From assembly GCA_049889815.1 (NCBI GenBank), contig JBMHCR010000021.1, positions 62,001-126,000 on the forward strand: a stretch of 64,000 bases of DNA, in the 5' to 3' direction. The notes beneath the pieces were generated by a model. That model was given only the letters and a program-made list of their open reading frames with translations, ran no database searches and was not told the origin of the DNA. The DNA is from JBPOFY01 sp049889815. GTDB taxonomy: Bacteria > Verrucomicrobiota > Verrucomicrobiia > Opitutales > Coraliomargaritaceae. Below are positions 8,942 through 19,275 of this stretch, one piece after another; positions within the stretch are counted from its first letter, which is position 1, and the number at the start of each line of letters is the position of its first letter. The position numbers and the translations under genes are program-made.

Positions 8942-10069
8942 TTAGCGCAATTTCTTACGCCAACTACTGGGAGGCTGGCCGACGATACGTTTAAAGACCA
9001 CGGCCATCCGTTCGGGATCATTGAAACCACAGAGCTCGGCGATCATCGAAACGGGATGATTGCTATCCGCAAGCAGTTGCTTCGCGCGATCAACCCGCAT
9101 CCGGCACAGCATATCCCATGGGGTGCAGCGGTAGTATTCCTGAAACTTCCGCTCGAGACTGCGGCGCCCCAAATGTAAATCGTCGCACATCTGCCCCACG
9201 CTCACAATGCCTTCGAGGCGCTCCGAAAGATAAGACATCGCGCGACGCAGCATTTCATCTTCGACCGCCAAGTGGTTGGCCGAGTGTCGCAACACCACTC
9301 CGGTGGGCGGCACGAGAATAGGCGCATCGGGTACGTTTGATTCGGTCAACAAGCCATGCATCGACTCGCCTACGAGCGCACCAATTGTGTCCCATGGAAT
9401 TGATACACTGGAAAGCATCGGATAACTCAAACCGCAGACCAGCTCGTCATTGTTCGCACCGATCACCGCGATCTGCTCCGGCACCTTGATCCCTAATTGT
9501 TGGCAAGCACCACAAAGAAAACGACCCAAAGGATCGTGCACCGCAAAAATCCCAACCGGCTTGGGTAATTCGTTTAGCCATTCGGTAAACTGTCGTCCGG
9601 GTGCGACAAAGTGTTCGTTGTAGCGCGCATCCTCGAAGGCAGCTTCGATATGCACCGGAACTCGTCGATCGATTTGGCTGCAAAAGCCCTCGATTCGTTG
9701 ATCCGAATACGGTGTGCCATTTCCAAGACAGGCAAAGCTGTTAAATCCCGCTTGTTGAAGGGCTGCCGCGGCCGCGGCGCCAACTGCCTGGTCATCCACG
9801 TCGATACTCACCACACCGGGATAGTTAAAATCGGTGTCCGTAATCACGGTCGGTATTTCCAATTCGAGCAAAGACTCAGTCACATCTGGCAACCATTCAG
9901 TGATCAGTCCGCTGGGCTGCAGTGCCATCAACAGACTCTTCAACTCACACAAAGGTCGGTGAATACTCACAATTCGAAAGTCCTGCTGACGGCGCACGAA
10001 GCGCGTCAACGCAGGCGTGAGACGCCTCAAAAACACCTCGGTCATGACAATTGCGATCCGCTGACTCAT
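8942..10069 (-). CDS. xylR: XylR-type regulator (periplasmic-binding-like plus AraC domain)
   Basis: The ATG at 10069 gives 375 residues starting MSQRIAIVMTEVFLRR; the frame is open further upstream, but that extension would run into the promoter region and does not match the family. Residues ~1-265 form a LacI/periplasmic-binding-like sugar sensor. The C-terminal ~100 residues are an AraC domain with two helix-turn-helices (SVGQMCDDLHLGRRSLERKF and HPVSMIAELCGFNDPERM). This is the architecture of E. coli XylR. It is divergent from xylA, which supports D-xylose as effector and xylAB as target. Confidence 0.85.
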   Translation of the reverse strand: MSQRIAIVMTEVFLRRLTPALTRFVRRQQDFRIVSIHRPLCELKSLLMALQPSGLITEWLPDVTESLLELEIPTVITDTDFNYPGVVSIDVDDQAVGAAAAAALQQAGFNSFACLGNGTPYSDQRIEGFCSQIDRRVPVHIEAAFEDARYNEHFVAPGRQFTEWLNELPKPVGIFAVHDPLGRFLCGACQQLGIKVPEQIAVIGANNDELVCGLSYPMLSSVSIPWDTIGALVGESMHGLLTESNVPDAPILVPPTGVVLRHSANHLAVEDEMLRRAMSYLSERLEGIVSVGQMCDDLHLGRRSLERKFQEYYRCTPWDMLCRMRVDRAKQLLADSNHPVSMIAELCGFNDPERMAVVFKRIVGQPPSSWRKKLR

Positions 10070-10097
10070 ACCGAAATAAGCAAAACCCAGCAATTGA

Positions 10098-10120
10098 CGT
10101 ATATCAACAGAATATATACG
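10098..10120. promoter_or_regulatory. Palindrome in the xylR-xylA intergenic region
   Basis: CGTATAT at 10098-10104 and ATATACG at 10114-10120 form a perfect inverted repeat with a 9-base spacer, midway between the two divergent start codons. A TTGACG hexamer overlaps its left edge. It is the best candidate for the operator bound by the neighbouring XylR-type regulator. Assignment is by position only. Confidence 0.35.
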
Positions 10121-10200
10121 CAATATGCGGTTTACGGAGCAGCACGGTTTCGCTACACTCGCCCTTCTCTCTCTATTTAAGCCCAACCATACACATATTC

Positions 10201-11505
<1,305 letters not shown>

Positions 11506-11521
11506 ACGCCAAACTTTGAAC

Positions 11522-11580
11522 GTCGAACATCGAACGCCCAAGCTTGAGACAAGGATTCGTTCGATGTTCGACTTCTTTTT
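11522..11580 (+). terminator. Hairpin with T-tract after xylA
   Basis: A perfect 15-bp inverted repeat (GTCGAACATCGAACG at 11522-11536 with its complement at 11558-11572) encloses a 21-base loop and is followed by TTCTTTTT. It could attenuate transcription between xylA and xylB. The arm sequence also looks like a dispersed host intergenic repeat, because GAACATCGAAC recurs at 49008. Confidence 0.55.
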
Positions 11581-11644
11581 CTAGACCACATTCACCATTC
11601 GAATTTGGACGTTCGCGGTTCAACTTTATCAACCCGTCTCGCTC

Positions 11645-13201
11645 ATGCCACTCACACTCGGAATCGATTCTTCTACCCAAAGTTGCTCAGCCATTGTCAT
11701 CGATACCGATGCTGGAAAAATCGTAACCGAAGCATCGGTAAATTTCGGCGAGCGTTTGCCGCAATACAAGGCTCCCTCGGGCTTCATTCCTGGCGGTGCA
11801 AACGGCGAGGTGCATTCCGATCCACTGATGTGGCTCGACGCTTTGGAACTCTTGATCGAAGACCTTGCAGTCAAATGCGATCTATCGAAAATTGCGGCTA
11901 TTTCAGGGGCCGGACAACAACACGGCTCGGTCTACCTGAATGACCAATGGCTGGGGACCGTTGAAAACCTCGACCCCGCCAATCCACTCGTCAAACAAAT
12001 TGCGCCCTGCCTATCACGTAAGACATCGCCCATCTGGATGGATGGCTCCACCGGCGAAGAGTGCGCAGAAATCGCCGCCGCTGTCGGGGGCAACTTCACC
12101 GTCTGCGATAAGACCGGTTCCATTGCCATCGAGCGTTTCACGGGTCCGCAGATTCGCCGCTTTTACAAAAACGATCAGGCTGCTTATGAGCAGACTAATC
12201 GCATCCACTTGGTAAGCAGTTTCCTTTGCTCTGTTCTCAGTGGCGAGGACGCCCCCATTGATACCGGAGACGGTGCTGGTATGAACTTGTTCAACATCAT
12301 AGCGTGGACCTGGGACACAGAACTCCTCGAAGCAACTGCACCCAACTTATTTGAGAAACTACCCAAGATCGTAGACGGCGCTACCCAAACCGGAAAACTG
12401 GCGCCCTACTTCGTGAAGAAATTCGGCTTCAGTCCGGACATTCCGATCACCGTTTTTACCGGCGACAACCCAAGCAGCCTTGTCGGTATCGGCGCAAGCC
12501 AGCCGGGCAAGGTGGTCATCTCGCTCGGCACGTCCGACACCTTCTTTGCAGCGATGCCGCAAGTTGTCGCGGATCCTCATGGCTATGGTCATGTTTTCGG
12601 CAACCCTGCGGGTGGTTCCATGTCACTGCAGTGCTTCCTCAACGGCTCATTGGCGCGCGAAGCAGTGAAGGATAAATTCGATTACAATTGGGACGCATTT
12701 ACCCAAGCCATTAAAACCACAGTTGCCGGCAACAAGGGCAATGTCATGCTGCCCTTCTTCAGCTCGGAGATCAGCCCGCGTGTCACTCTCGACGCACCAC
12801 TCCTCAAAGGTAGCGACGACTTTGTAAACTGGAAAGATGGCGATGCGGCGATCCGCGCCTGCGTCGAAGGTCAGTTCATAAACATGAAGCTCCGTTCGCA
12901 ATGGATGCAACTCGAGCCCGAAGTGATCTACCTTACCGGCGGCGCATCCAAAAACGATGCGATCGCTCAGGTAGTCGCCGATGTCTTTCAAGCCAAGGTG
13001 CAGCGACTCGCAGTGAGCGGCTCCGTTGCCCTCGGTGCCGCTATGCGCGCAGCCAACGATTGCTTTAGCGTCTGTCTGATCGAACTCGGCAATCACTTCT
13101 GCCAACCCCAACCAAACAGCACCATCGAGCCCAAGGCCCCGGCAAATGCCTACGCGGCAACGGAAGAGGCGATTGAGCGGCTGTTGGATTCGGTGAAATA
13201 G
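11645..13201 (+). CDS. xylB: Xylulokinase (FGGY family)
   Basis: A 518-residue FGGY carbohydrate kinase that phosphorylates D-xylulose with ATP. The N-terminal phosphate-binding loop is LGIDSSTQSCSAIVID. The middle has the AISGAGQQHGSVYL and RKTSPIWMDGST segments of xylulokinases, and the C-terminal domain has VVISLGTSDTFFA and IYLTGGASKNDAIAQVVADVF. The position after xylA, behind a hairpin-containing 139-bp gap, supports xylulose as substrate. Length is slightly above the common ~490 residues. Confidence 0.9.
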   Translation: MPLTLGIDSSTQSCSAIVIDTDAGKIVTEASVNFGERLPQYKAPSGFIPGGANGEVHSDPLMWLDALELLIEDLAVKCDLSKIAAISGAGQQHGSVYLNDQWLGTVENLDPANPLVKQIAPCLSRKTSPIWMDGSTGEECAEIAAAVGGNFTVCDKTGSIAIERFTGPQIRRFYKNDQAAYEQTNRIHLVSSFLCSVLSGEDAPIDTGDGAGMNLFNIIAWTWDTELLEATAPNLFEKLPKIVDGATQTGKLAPYFVKKFGFSPDIPITVFTGDNPSSLVGIGASQPGKVVISLGTSDTFFAAMPQVVADPHGYGHVFGNPAGGSMSLQCFLNGSLAREAVKDKFDYNWDAFTQAIKTTVAGNKGNVMLPFFSSEISPRVTLDAPLLKGSDDFVNWKDGDAAIRACVEGQFINMKLRSQWMQLEPEVIYLTGGASKNDAIAQVVADVFQAKVQRLAVSGSVALGAAMRAANDCFSVCLIELGNHFCQPQPNSTIEPKAPANAYAATEEAIERLLDSVK

Positions 13202-13205
13202 TTAT

Positions 13206-13243
13206 GGTGCAAGGGCGCTCTGTCGCCGTTCCGTTCTTGCACC
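13206..13243 (+). other. Stem-loop after xylB
   Basis: GGTGCAAG at 13206-13213 pairs perfectly with CTTGCACC at 13236-13243 just behind the xylB stop codon. No T-run follows, so it may stabilise the mRNA end rather than terminate. The remaining ~125 bases before the next gene hold nothing else I can identify. Confidence 0.35.
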
Positions 13244-13369
13244 GACAACCCACCCCTCGACAGGGCGAAGCAGCTACATTTGAGTAATACCACTTCAATT
13301 CCACTTTTTCGTGCAACTTTGCTTTCTAGTTTGATACCCAGACTATAGCGCTTCAAAAATGGTACTTCC

Positions 13370-14215
13370 ATGATCAGTTCTGCACGACGTTTCTATCGGT
13401 TCGCGCTACTCGGTTCTTCACTGTTTAGCGGCATAAGTCATGCGCAGACAGACCTAGCGACCGAACGCCTGCTCAAGATCACCGAGCGCGAGCAAAAGAT
13501 CTATCAAAAGATCGCAGAAGACCCTGAGTTTTATTCCGACTCCGATTTGCAACGTCGTATCGAAGCGCTGCTGCAATCCTACAGCACTTATCTCACTGAT
13601 AATCCCGACGACGTCAGTGCGCTGATTCTCTACGGGAAATTGCTGCGTCGTACCGAGCAAACCAATCAAGCGTTCACCGCATTCCTTAAAGCCGACGAAC
13701 TCAATCCGAAGATTGCTGTGGTCAAACAGCAGATCGGCACACATCTCGCCGAGCAGGGTGAAGGCAGAGCCGCGCTGCCCTTCTATCTGCAAGCAGTCGA
13801 GCTCGAACCAGAGACGGCAACCTATCACTTTTCTTTGGGCCAATTGCTCTACGAGTTTCGCGATGACTTTATTTCAGAGGGCCTGTTCACCCGCGACGCA
13901 ATCGACCGCGAAACCATAAAGGCCTTCCATTCCGCCGCATCGCTCGAACCCGAGAATTTCGATTTCCAAATGCGCCTCGGCGAGGCCTACTACGACCAAA
14001 CCAGCCCCGACTGGAAGTCCGCCCTCTTGCATTGGGACAAGCTCCGCAAACGCATCCAAGGGCAAGTCCGCGAAGAAATCGTCGACCTCCACAGAGCCCG
14101 CGTCCTCGGCAAACTCGGCCGCATCGAAGAAGCCAAAAAACTCTGCGACTCCATCACCCTCGCCAGCCTACAAAGCTCACGCCAGCGAGTGCTGGACGAA
14201 ATCGCACAGTTTTAG
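13370..14215 (+). CDS. Exported TPR-repeat protein
   Basis: A 281-residue protein with a signal peptide ending at SHAQ. The mature part is made of helical tetratricopeptide repeats: recognisable units include VSALILYGKLLRRTEQTNQA, AVVKQQIGTHLAEQGEGRAA and ATYHFSLGQLLYEF. TPR proteins act as protein-interaction scaffolds; this one should sit in the periplasm or on the outer membrane. There is no enzymatic motif. It follows xylB by 168 bases but has no evident link to sugar metabolism. Confidence 0.7.
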   Translation: MISSARRFYRFALLGSSLFSGISHAQTDLATERLLKITEREQKIYQKIAEDPEFYSDSDLQRRIEALLQSYSTYLTDNPDDVSALILYGKLLRRTEQTNQAFTAFLKADELNPKIAVVKQQIGTHLAEQGEGRAALPFYLQAVELEPETATYHFSLGQLLYEFRDDFISEGLFTRDAIDRETIKAFHSAASLEPENFDFQMRLGEAYYDQTSPDWKSALLHWDKLRKRIQGQVREEIVDLHRARVLGKLGRIEEAKKLCDSITLASLQSSRQRVLDEIAQF

Positions 14216-14221
14216 GGAGCC

Positions 14222-14827
14222 CTACTTCGAAAGATCGTAGATCGCATATCCCGCTAGCAGGTTCGGCGCAGTGGTGCATTCGTCGCGCCAGTTGCCTTTC
14301 AAGTAGACTCGATTCTCCACCTTAAACGAACGTACTTCGCAATAAGTCTCGAATTCGCTTACGGAAAAATGATTAGCACGCAGCGTTTCATACCAGGGTT
14401 TTGGGTAGACTTCGTTGATCGCGCGATCGCCTTCAGATAAAAAACTAAGGCGATTTTTCCAGAATCCGTGATTCGCAAAACCGACCGTAACGCGCTTACC
14501 CACTTCAAGGGCTTTGCTCAAAGTCGCATCGGGATCGTCGAGTAGTTCGACCGAGCGACTGAAGATCACACGGTCAAAGCTTTGGTCTTCAAACTGGTTG
14601 AGGACTTCACCCACATCACCATGGTAGGCGGAGACCTGACGTTTCACACAAGCGAGAATCTTGTCAAAATCGATATCCACACCGACGCCGTAAATCGACT
14701 TTTTCTGCTTCAGGTATTCAAGCAGGATCCCGCGTCCACAGCCCAAATCGAGCACGCGGTCGCCCTCATTCACCCATTGAGCGATGATCTGAAAATCAAC
14801 CTGACGTTTTTTGGAATTCGGGTTCAT
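14222..14827 (-). CDS. metW: Methionine biosynthesis protein MetW
   Basis: A 201-residue class I methyltransferase-fold protein. The SAM-binding loop is VLDLGCGRGILLEYL, followed by the acidic GVGVDID and the SFDRVIFSRSVELLDDP segment typical of MetW. The gene lies 4 bases behind metX on the same strand. MetW partners MetX in bacteria of this type, where it is needed for efficient homoserine acylation. No methyl acceptor is known from sequence. Confidence 0.88.
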   Translation of the reverse strand: MNPNSKKRQVDFQIIAQWVNEGDRVLDLGCGRGILLEYLKQKKSIYGVGVDIDFDKILACVKRQVSAYHGDVGEVLNQFEDQSFDRVIFSRSVELLDDPDATLSKALEVGKRVTVGFANHGFWKNRLSFLSEGDRAINEVYPKPWYETLRANHFSVSEFETYCEVRSFKVENRVYLKGNWRDECTTAPNLLAGYAIYDLSK

Positions 14828-14831
14828 GTGA

Positions 14832-15971
14832 TTAGCGGGAAAGGAAACTGCGAATGAGGTTGTCGAGTTTTGGCGCGCGCAGCAGGAAGCTGTCGTGCCC
14901 GGCGTCCATTTCGAGCTCGGCGTAGGTGGCGTCTTTGCCTAGGCGCAGGAGTGCCTCGGCCACTTCGCGATTGCCTTGAGGTGGATAGAGCCAGTCGGAG
15001 GTGAAGCCGACCATGAGGCCCGGTGCGGTGACTGCACTGAGGGTTTCATCGAGCGTGCCGTTCTCGCCGTGCAGATCGAAGCGATCGAGTGCCTTGGTGA
15101 GATACAGGTAGGTGTTGGCATCGAAGCGCGAAACGAAGGCCTGCCCCTGATAACGCAGGTAGCTCTCCACTTCGAATTCTACATCGAAATGTTCTTCCGC
15201 ATCTGCGTTGCGGCGCTTGCGGCCAAATTTGGCCTCCATGCCGGCATCTGACAAATAGGTGATGTGTGCCATCATGCGCGCCACCGAGAGACCGTTTGCT
15301 GGTTGCTCACCATCTGGGTAGTTACCCTGCTTCCACCCGGGATCGCTGATGATCGCCTGGCGACCGGTGTCGTTGAACGCAATCGCCTGCGCATTGTGAC
15401 GGGCGCAGCATGCCAACGCAATGTAGCTACCCACCCGATCTGGATAGGCGATGGCCCATTGCAGGGTCTGCATGCCCCCCATGCTGCCACCGATCACAGA
15501 ATGCAGGCGATTGATGCCGAGATGGTCGAGCAGCATCGCCTGCGAGTTGACCATGTCGCCCACCGTGAGTTTCGGGAAGTCGAGGTTGTAGCGTTTACCA
15601 GTGGCCGGATGGATCGACTCCGGGCCAGTGGACCCGCTGCAGCCACCAAGAACGTTGGCGCAAATGACGAAATACTTGGAGGTGTCTACCGGTTTGCCAG
15701 GGCCAACCATGAAATTCCACCAACCCTGCTTGCGCTCTTCCATGCTATAGACGCCCGCGGCGTGATGGTTGCCCGTGAGCGCGTGACAGAGTAGAATGGC
15801 GTTGTCCTTTGCTTCGTTGAGCCGTCCGTAGGTCTCATAGCGCAGGCGAAGCTCCGGAATCGTTCCTCCAGCTTCGAATTGAAAAGGCTCTGGTGAGAAA
15901 AATTCCTCATACTCGACGACGCCGACTTCACCTTCTGCGGGAAGTTGGGTGGACTGTTCAGAATCATTCAT
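14832..15971 (-). CDS. metX: Homoserine O-acyltransferase MetX
   Basis: A 379-residue alpha/beta-hydrolase acyltransferase making O-acetyl- (or O-succinyl-) L-homoserine, the first committed step of methionine synthesis. The nucleophile S163 lies in IGGSMGGMQ; the oxyanion region LLCHALTGNHHAAG is present; the C-terminal catalytic His is in DAGHDSFLL. Acyl donor choice in MetX depends on a few residues that I cannot judge reliably, so acetyl is assumed because an O-acetylhomoserine sulfhydrylase-type enzyme is encoded nearby (22.7 kb). It forms an operon with metW and is divergent from metF. Confidence 0.93.
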   Translation of the reverse strand: MNDSEQSTQLPAEGEVGVVEYEEFFSPEPFQFEAGGTIPELRLRYETYGRLNEAKDNAILLCHALTGNHHAAGVYSMEERKQGWWNFMVGPGKPVDTSKYFVICANVLGGCSGSTGPESIHPATGKRYNLDFPKLTVGDMVNSQAMLLDHLGINRLHSVIGGSMGGMQTLQWAIAYPDRVGSYIALACCARHNAQAIAFNDTGRQAIISDPGWKQGNYPDGEQPANGLSVARMMAHITYLSDAGMEAKFGRKRRNADAEEHFDVEFEVESYLRYQGQAFVSRFDANTYLYLTKALDRFDLHGENGTLDETLSAVTAPGLMVGFTSDWLYPPQGNREVAEALLRLGKDATYAELEMDAGHDSFLLRAPKLDNLIRSFLSR

Positions 15972-16055
15972 CGTGCTGCGAAAAAAGAAAGGTTGTGTTC
16001 GGGTATAGAGCGCACATGCCTCGTATCCAGTGCAAAAACCACAATACCACTTTAC

Positions 16056-16067
16056 ATATCAAGATAT
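16056..16067. promoter_or_regulatory. Palindromic motif upstream of metF / metX
   Basis: ATATC and GATAT flank two bases (16056-16067), and the sequence continues ATATCATTATATTTTGAT, a second imperfect half-site. It sits 21 bases before the metF start in the 117-bp divergent metX-metF region. This is the expected place for an operator of a methionine-cycle regulator (ArsR- or TetR-like), but the regulator is not in the window. Confidence 0.35.
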
Positions 16068-16088
16068 CATTATATTTTGATCCGTCAA

Positions 16089-16979
16089 ATGGCAAATCTT
16101 CCCATCAAACATCGATTAGCGGATTCCTCTCCGATCTTCTCGATAGAATTTTTTCCACCGAAGTCGGATGCTGCAGCCGAGCAGCTCCTGCGAACGGCCG
16201 AGCATTTGCGTGTCTATTCACCCGATTTTGCATCGATCACCTATGGCGCAGGCGGCAGCACGCGAAGCCGCACGCTCAAGTATGCACGCAGCCTCAGTGA
16301 GGACTACGGTTATAACGTGATGCCCCACCTCACCTGTGTCGGGCACTCCAAGGAAGAGCTCAAGCAGATCATTACCGAGTTTAAGGATGCGGGCTTGAGT
16401 CAGATCATGGCGCTGCGCGGTGATCCGCCAAAGGGCGAGACGGACTTCACACCACATCCCGAAGGCCTCGCGCATGCCAACGAACTGGTAGGCTTGATCT
16501 CCGAAGTATACCCTGAATGCGTGCTTGGTGTCGCAGGCTACCCTGAAAAGCACCCTGAAGCGCCCTCGCCTGAGCTCGATTTGTTTAACCTAAAGCGCAA
16601 GGTCGATGCGGGGGCGGATTTTATCACCACCCAGCTGTTTTTCGACAATCGCTTCTATTTCGAATTTGTAAAAAACTGTGAGCGCGCAGGGATCTCCGTG
16701 CCCATCCTGCCGGGCTTGATGTCGATCACCTCGCACGAGCAAGCGATCCGCTTCTGCGAAATGTGCGGTACCAGTATTCCCGAAAAACTCGACACACAGC
16801 TCGCCGCTGCCGGTAAGGATGAGGACGCGGTCGAAGCGATCGGTATCGAATGGACCTTCCAGCAAGCCAAAGACTTGCTCGAAAAAGGAGCCCCCGGCCT
16901 ACACCTCTACATTATGAATCGTGCAAAGCCTGCCTCGAAGCTAATGAGCAAACTTCAGGAAGTTGATTTCTACAAATGA
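16089..16979 (+). CDS. metF: 5,10-methylenetetrahydrofolate reductase
   Basis: A 296-residue FAD-dependent TIM-barrel enzyme that reduces 5,10-methylene-THF to 5-methyl-THF for methionine synthesis. The ATG at 16089 is chosen because IFSIEFFPPKS then falls at the normal N-terminal position; the frame is open 48 codons further upstream. Typical elements are ITYGAGGSTRSRTLKYA, MPHLTCVGHSKEEL, IMALRGDPPKG and the ADFITTQLFFDNRFYFEF strand. It is divergent from metX-metW, so both halves of methionine assembly may share a regulatory region. Confidence 0.94.
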   Translation: MANLPIKHRLADSSPIFSIEFFPPKSDAAAEQLLRTAEHLRVYSPDFASITYGAGGSTRSRTLKYARSLSEDYGYNVMPHLTCVGHSKEELKQIITEFKDAGLSQIMALRGDPPKGETDFTPHPEGLAHANELVGLISEVYPECVLGVAGYPEKHPEAPSPELDLFNLKRKVDAGADFITTQLFFDNRFYFEFVKNCERAGISVPILPGLMSITSHEQAIRFCEMCGTSIPEKLDTQLAAAGKDEDAVEAIGIEWTFQQAKDLLEKGAPGLHLYIMNRAKPASKLMSKLQEVDFYK

Positions 16980-16982
16980 ACC

Positions 16983-17294
16983 ATGGCCGCGGGACCCGCA
17001 AATATTCAGCTGATCGGCACCGAGCTCTGCATCATCTGGGCAGACGGCAGTGAAAGCTACTTCCCCGCTGGATTTCTGCGCAAGTATTCACCCAGCGCAC
17101 AGAATATAGGCGAACACGACATTCTGGGAAACAAATATGGTGGCGACGGCCCCAAGGATTTTACCGATGTGACGATCACTAACTGGGACTTTCAGGGGAA
17201 CTACGCGATGCGCCCGACCTTTAGCGACGGCCACAACACCGGGCTCTTCAGCTGGGAGTATTTGAAAGAGCTCGAGGCGAAGCTAGCTGAATGA
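16983..17294 (+). CDS. DUF971 / GBBH-like N-terminal domain protein
   Basis: A 103-residue stand-alone protein of the DUF971 (gamma-butyrobetaine-hydroxylase-like N-terminal) family. It carries the hallmark CIIWADGSESYFPAGFLRKYSP and the ending GNYAMRPTFSDGHNTGLFSWEYL. The fold often binds a metal or accompanies Fe-S assembly factors, but no function is established for single-domain members. It starts four bases after the metF stop, so it is co-transcribed. Confidence 0.85.
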   Translation: MAAGPANIQLIGTELCIIWADGSESYFPAGFLRKYSPSAQNIGEHDILGNKYGGDGPKDFTDVTITNWDFQGNYAMRPTFSDGHNTGLFSWEYLKELEAKLAE

Positions 17295-17624
17295 GAAAAG
17301 GGACCTGCGCCGCTACCTAAATTTTGCAACCACTCAACTCAGTCTTGGGGTATTCAGTTTTTTACACTGGCTTCCTTCGTCGCTCTAAAAGCTACGCGGA
17401 GCGAGTCACTAGTGGGAGGGGAGAGTTTTGGGAAAAGGAAATTGTCCCTATGAAAAGCAACCCTTACCAACCCCACCCGAGGGATTCTCTAGCGGAGCGA
17501 TTGTAAAAAACACTTAACGCTCAGATTTAATCCTTGTGACATCATCGGGTATGCCCGATTGACACAAAAGTCCATGAGCAATCCAGTATCCGCAACCGCG
17601 CAAGAGCGCAGCCATACCTGCGGA
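17295..17624. other. Gene-free region before tRNA-Phe
   Basis: About 330 bases without a convincing gene. A 60-codon plus-strand frame at 17324-17506 lacks a ribosome binding site and family features and is probably chance. I see no RNA gene or repeat here. Confidence 0.4.
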
Positions 17625-17652
17625 CACAAAAAAGCCCGCCGGAGCGGGCTTT
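17625..17652 (-). terminator. Rho-independent terminator of tRNA-Phe
   Basis: On the minus strand AAAGCCCGC pairs with GCGGGCTTT around a four-base loop and runs into TTTTTTGTG. It lies four bases behind the tRNA 3' end, as expected for its terminator. Confidence 0.85.
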
Positions 17653-17656
17653 CAAA

Positions 17657-17732
<76 letters not shown>

Positions 17733-17817
17733 GCTATTTGAGGAAGGCGGAATTAAGGGTTTCTCACTAACACGCGTCAACTGAGTTTTTCATCTTTTTT
17801 CAGATAAGTTTATCCTA

Positions 17818-19224
17818 CTAAATCTCAGCCGCGCATCGGGATTGGATACCATCAAACGAGCCATTACTAAAAAACACTACCAATCCCCTCTCACCCGCTT
17901 GAATGTTAACCTGCAACTGATTGAGTAAGGCCTCGTTGCTGTCGAAGGCATAGGCTGTTCGCGTATCGGTAATCAGATAGCTGGCCATACGCTTGGTATT
18001 TAGGCGCTCTTCCACTTTCATACGATCTGCCCTGTGCACCGCGCCTAAATAGACACAATCCGCTTTCGCCAAAGCGGCGGTAAAGTCTTCTTCGAATAAC
18101 GAGGTCGCTGCGGTGTTGCTGCGTGGTTCAAAGCAAGCGTGAATCGGCCGATTCGGATAGGCAGCGCGTAGTGCTTCGAGTGCACCGGCAACCGCTGTCG
18201 GATGATGGGCAAAATCTTCGATCACAGCCCAGGTGTCGGATTCATGCAGAATATCCTGTCGGCGTTTCACTCCTCGGAAGCACGCAAGCGCGGACAAATC
18301 GAATCGCATCGGATCTTCACAACCAGAAGCAAAAGCTGCCGCGAGCGACGCCATGGCAGCATTTCGCACATTGAACAAGCCGTGCATGGGCCAAGTTACG
18401 GAAACCCAAAGCGCGCCCTTCCAGACGAGGTCAAAACTGGAGCCCCCTGAACCGTCTTCAAAGTTTACAATTTGCAGATCATTCTGGACGCCCACGCCCA
18501 CAGTCACGACTTCAGTCCACGAGACAGGCAACAAGGAACGCAGATTGAGATCGTCTCCATTTACCAAGGCATAGCCCTCGCTTGGTAAAATACGCAGAAA
18601 GTGCTGAAAGGTCCGCTTTACATCTTGGAGGTCGCGAAAAATATCGGCGTGATCGAACTCGAGGTTATTCAAAACCGCAACCTGTGGACGGTAGTGGATG
18701 AATTTGCTGCGCTTATCAAAAAATGCCGAGTCGTACTCGTCACCCTCAATCACAAAGGGAGCACCCTCGCCCAGTCGCGCACCCCCCGGCAGATCGTGCG
18801 GCACCCCACCGATCAACCAACCAGGCTGCTGCCCAGCCGATTCCAGAAGATAGGCTGTAATTGTGGAGGTGGTGGTTTTGCCATGTGTGCCAGTGATCAC
18901 CACGGGGCAACGACCAGGAAGTACAATATCATGAAACAATTGCGGGAGTGATACGAATGGGACTTCGGACTGATTGAGCAACCATTCGACCTCTTCATTT
19001 CCGCGACTCATCACATTACCAACCACTACTTGATCCGGTGAGAGCTCGCTAAGGCGCTCGGCGTTGAAACCATCAAAAACCTCGATACTGGCATCAGCCA
19101 ACACATCCGACATGGGTGGATAAATCCCGGAATCGGCACCAATGACTTCGTGTCCCTGTTCCTTCAGCAGCAGCGCGGCGTTTCCCATCGCAGTGCCACA
19201 TATCCCCATGAAATAAATTCGCAT
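17818..19224 (-). CDS. mpl: UDP-MurNAc-tripeptide ligase Mpl
   Basis: A 468-residue Mur-ligase family enzyme that reattaches recycled L-Ala-gamma-D-Glu-meso-DAP to UDP-MurNAc. The N-terminal GICGTAMGNAALLLKEQGHEV replaces the MurC-like nucleotide fold, the ATP loop is ITGTHGKTTT, and the central domain has LNNLEFDHADIF. The C-terminal FAHHPTAVAGAL and CFEPRSNTAAT are specific to Mpl and distinguish it from MurC. The presence implies peptidoglycan recycling in a diderm host. Confidence 0.92.
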   Translation of the reverse strand: MRIYFMGICGTAMGNAALLLKEQGHEVIGADSGIYPPMSDVLADASIEVFDGFNAERLSELSPDQVVVGNVMSRGNEEVEWLLNQSEVPFVSLPQLFHDIVLPGRCPVVITGTHGKTTTSTITAYLLESAGQQPGWLIGGVPHDLPGGARLGEGAPFVIEGDEYDSAFFDKRSKFIHYRPQVAVLNNLEFDHADIFRDLQDVKRTFQHFLRILPSEGYALVNGDDLNLRSLLPVSWTEVVTVGVGVQNDLQIVNFEDGSGGSSFDLVWKGALWVSVTWPMHGLFNVRNAAMASLAAAFASGCEDPMRFDLSALACFRGVKRRQDILHESDTWAVIEDFAHHPTAVAGALEALRAAYPNRPIHACFEPRSNTAATSLFEEDFTAALAKADCVYLGAVHRADRMKVEERLNTKRMASYLITDTRTAYAFDSNEALLNQLQVNIQAGERGLVVFFSNGSFDGIQSRCAAEI

Positions 19225-19275
19225 AGCTTTGTTTTCTCTGAGCGCGTTAAAAACTCAAGGTTCAAGCCGAAAGGC

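Noticed and set aside
15972..16088. SAM riboswitch in front of metX or metF
   Set aside because: The 117-bp intergenic region is too short and lacks the conserved pairing pattern; only a short palindrome is visible.
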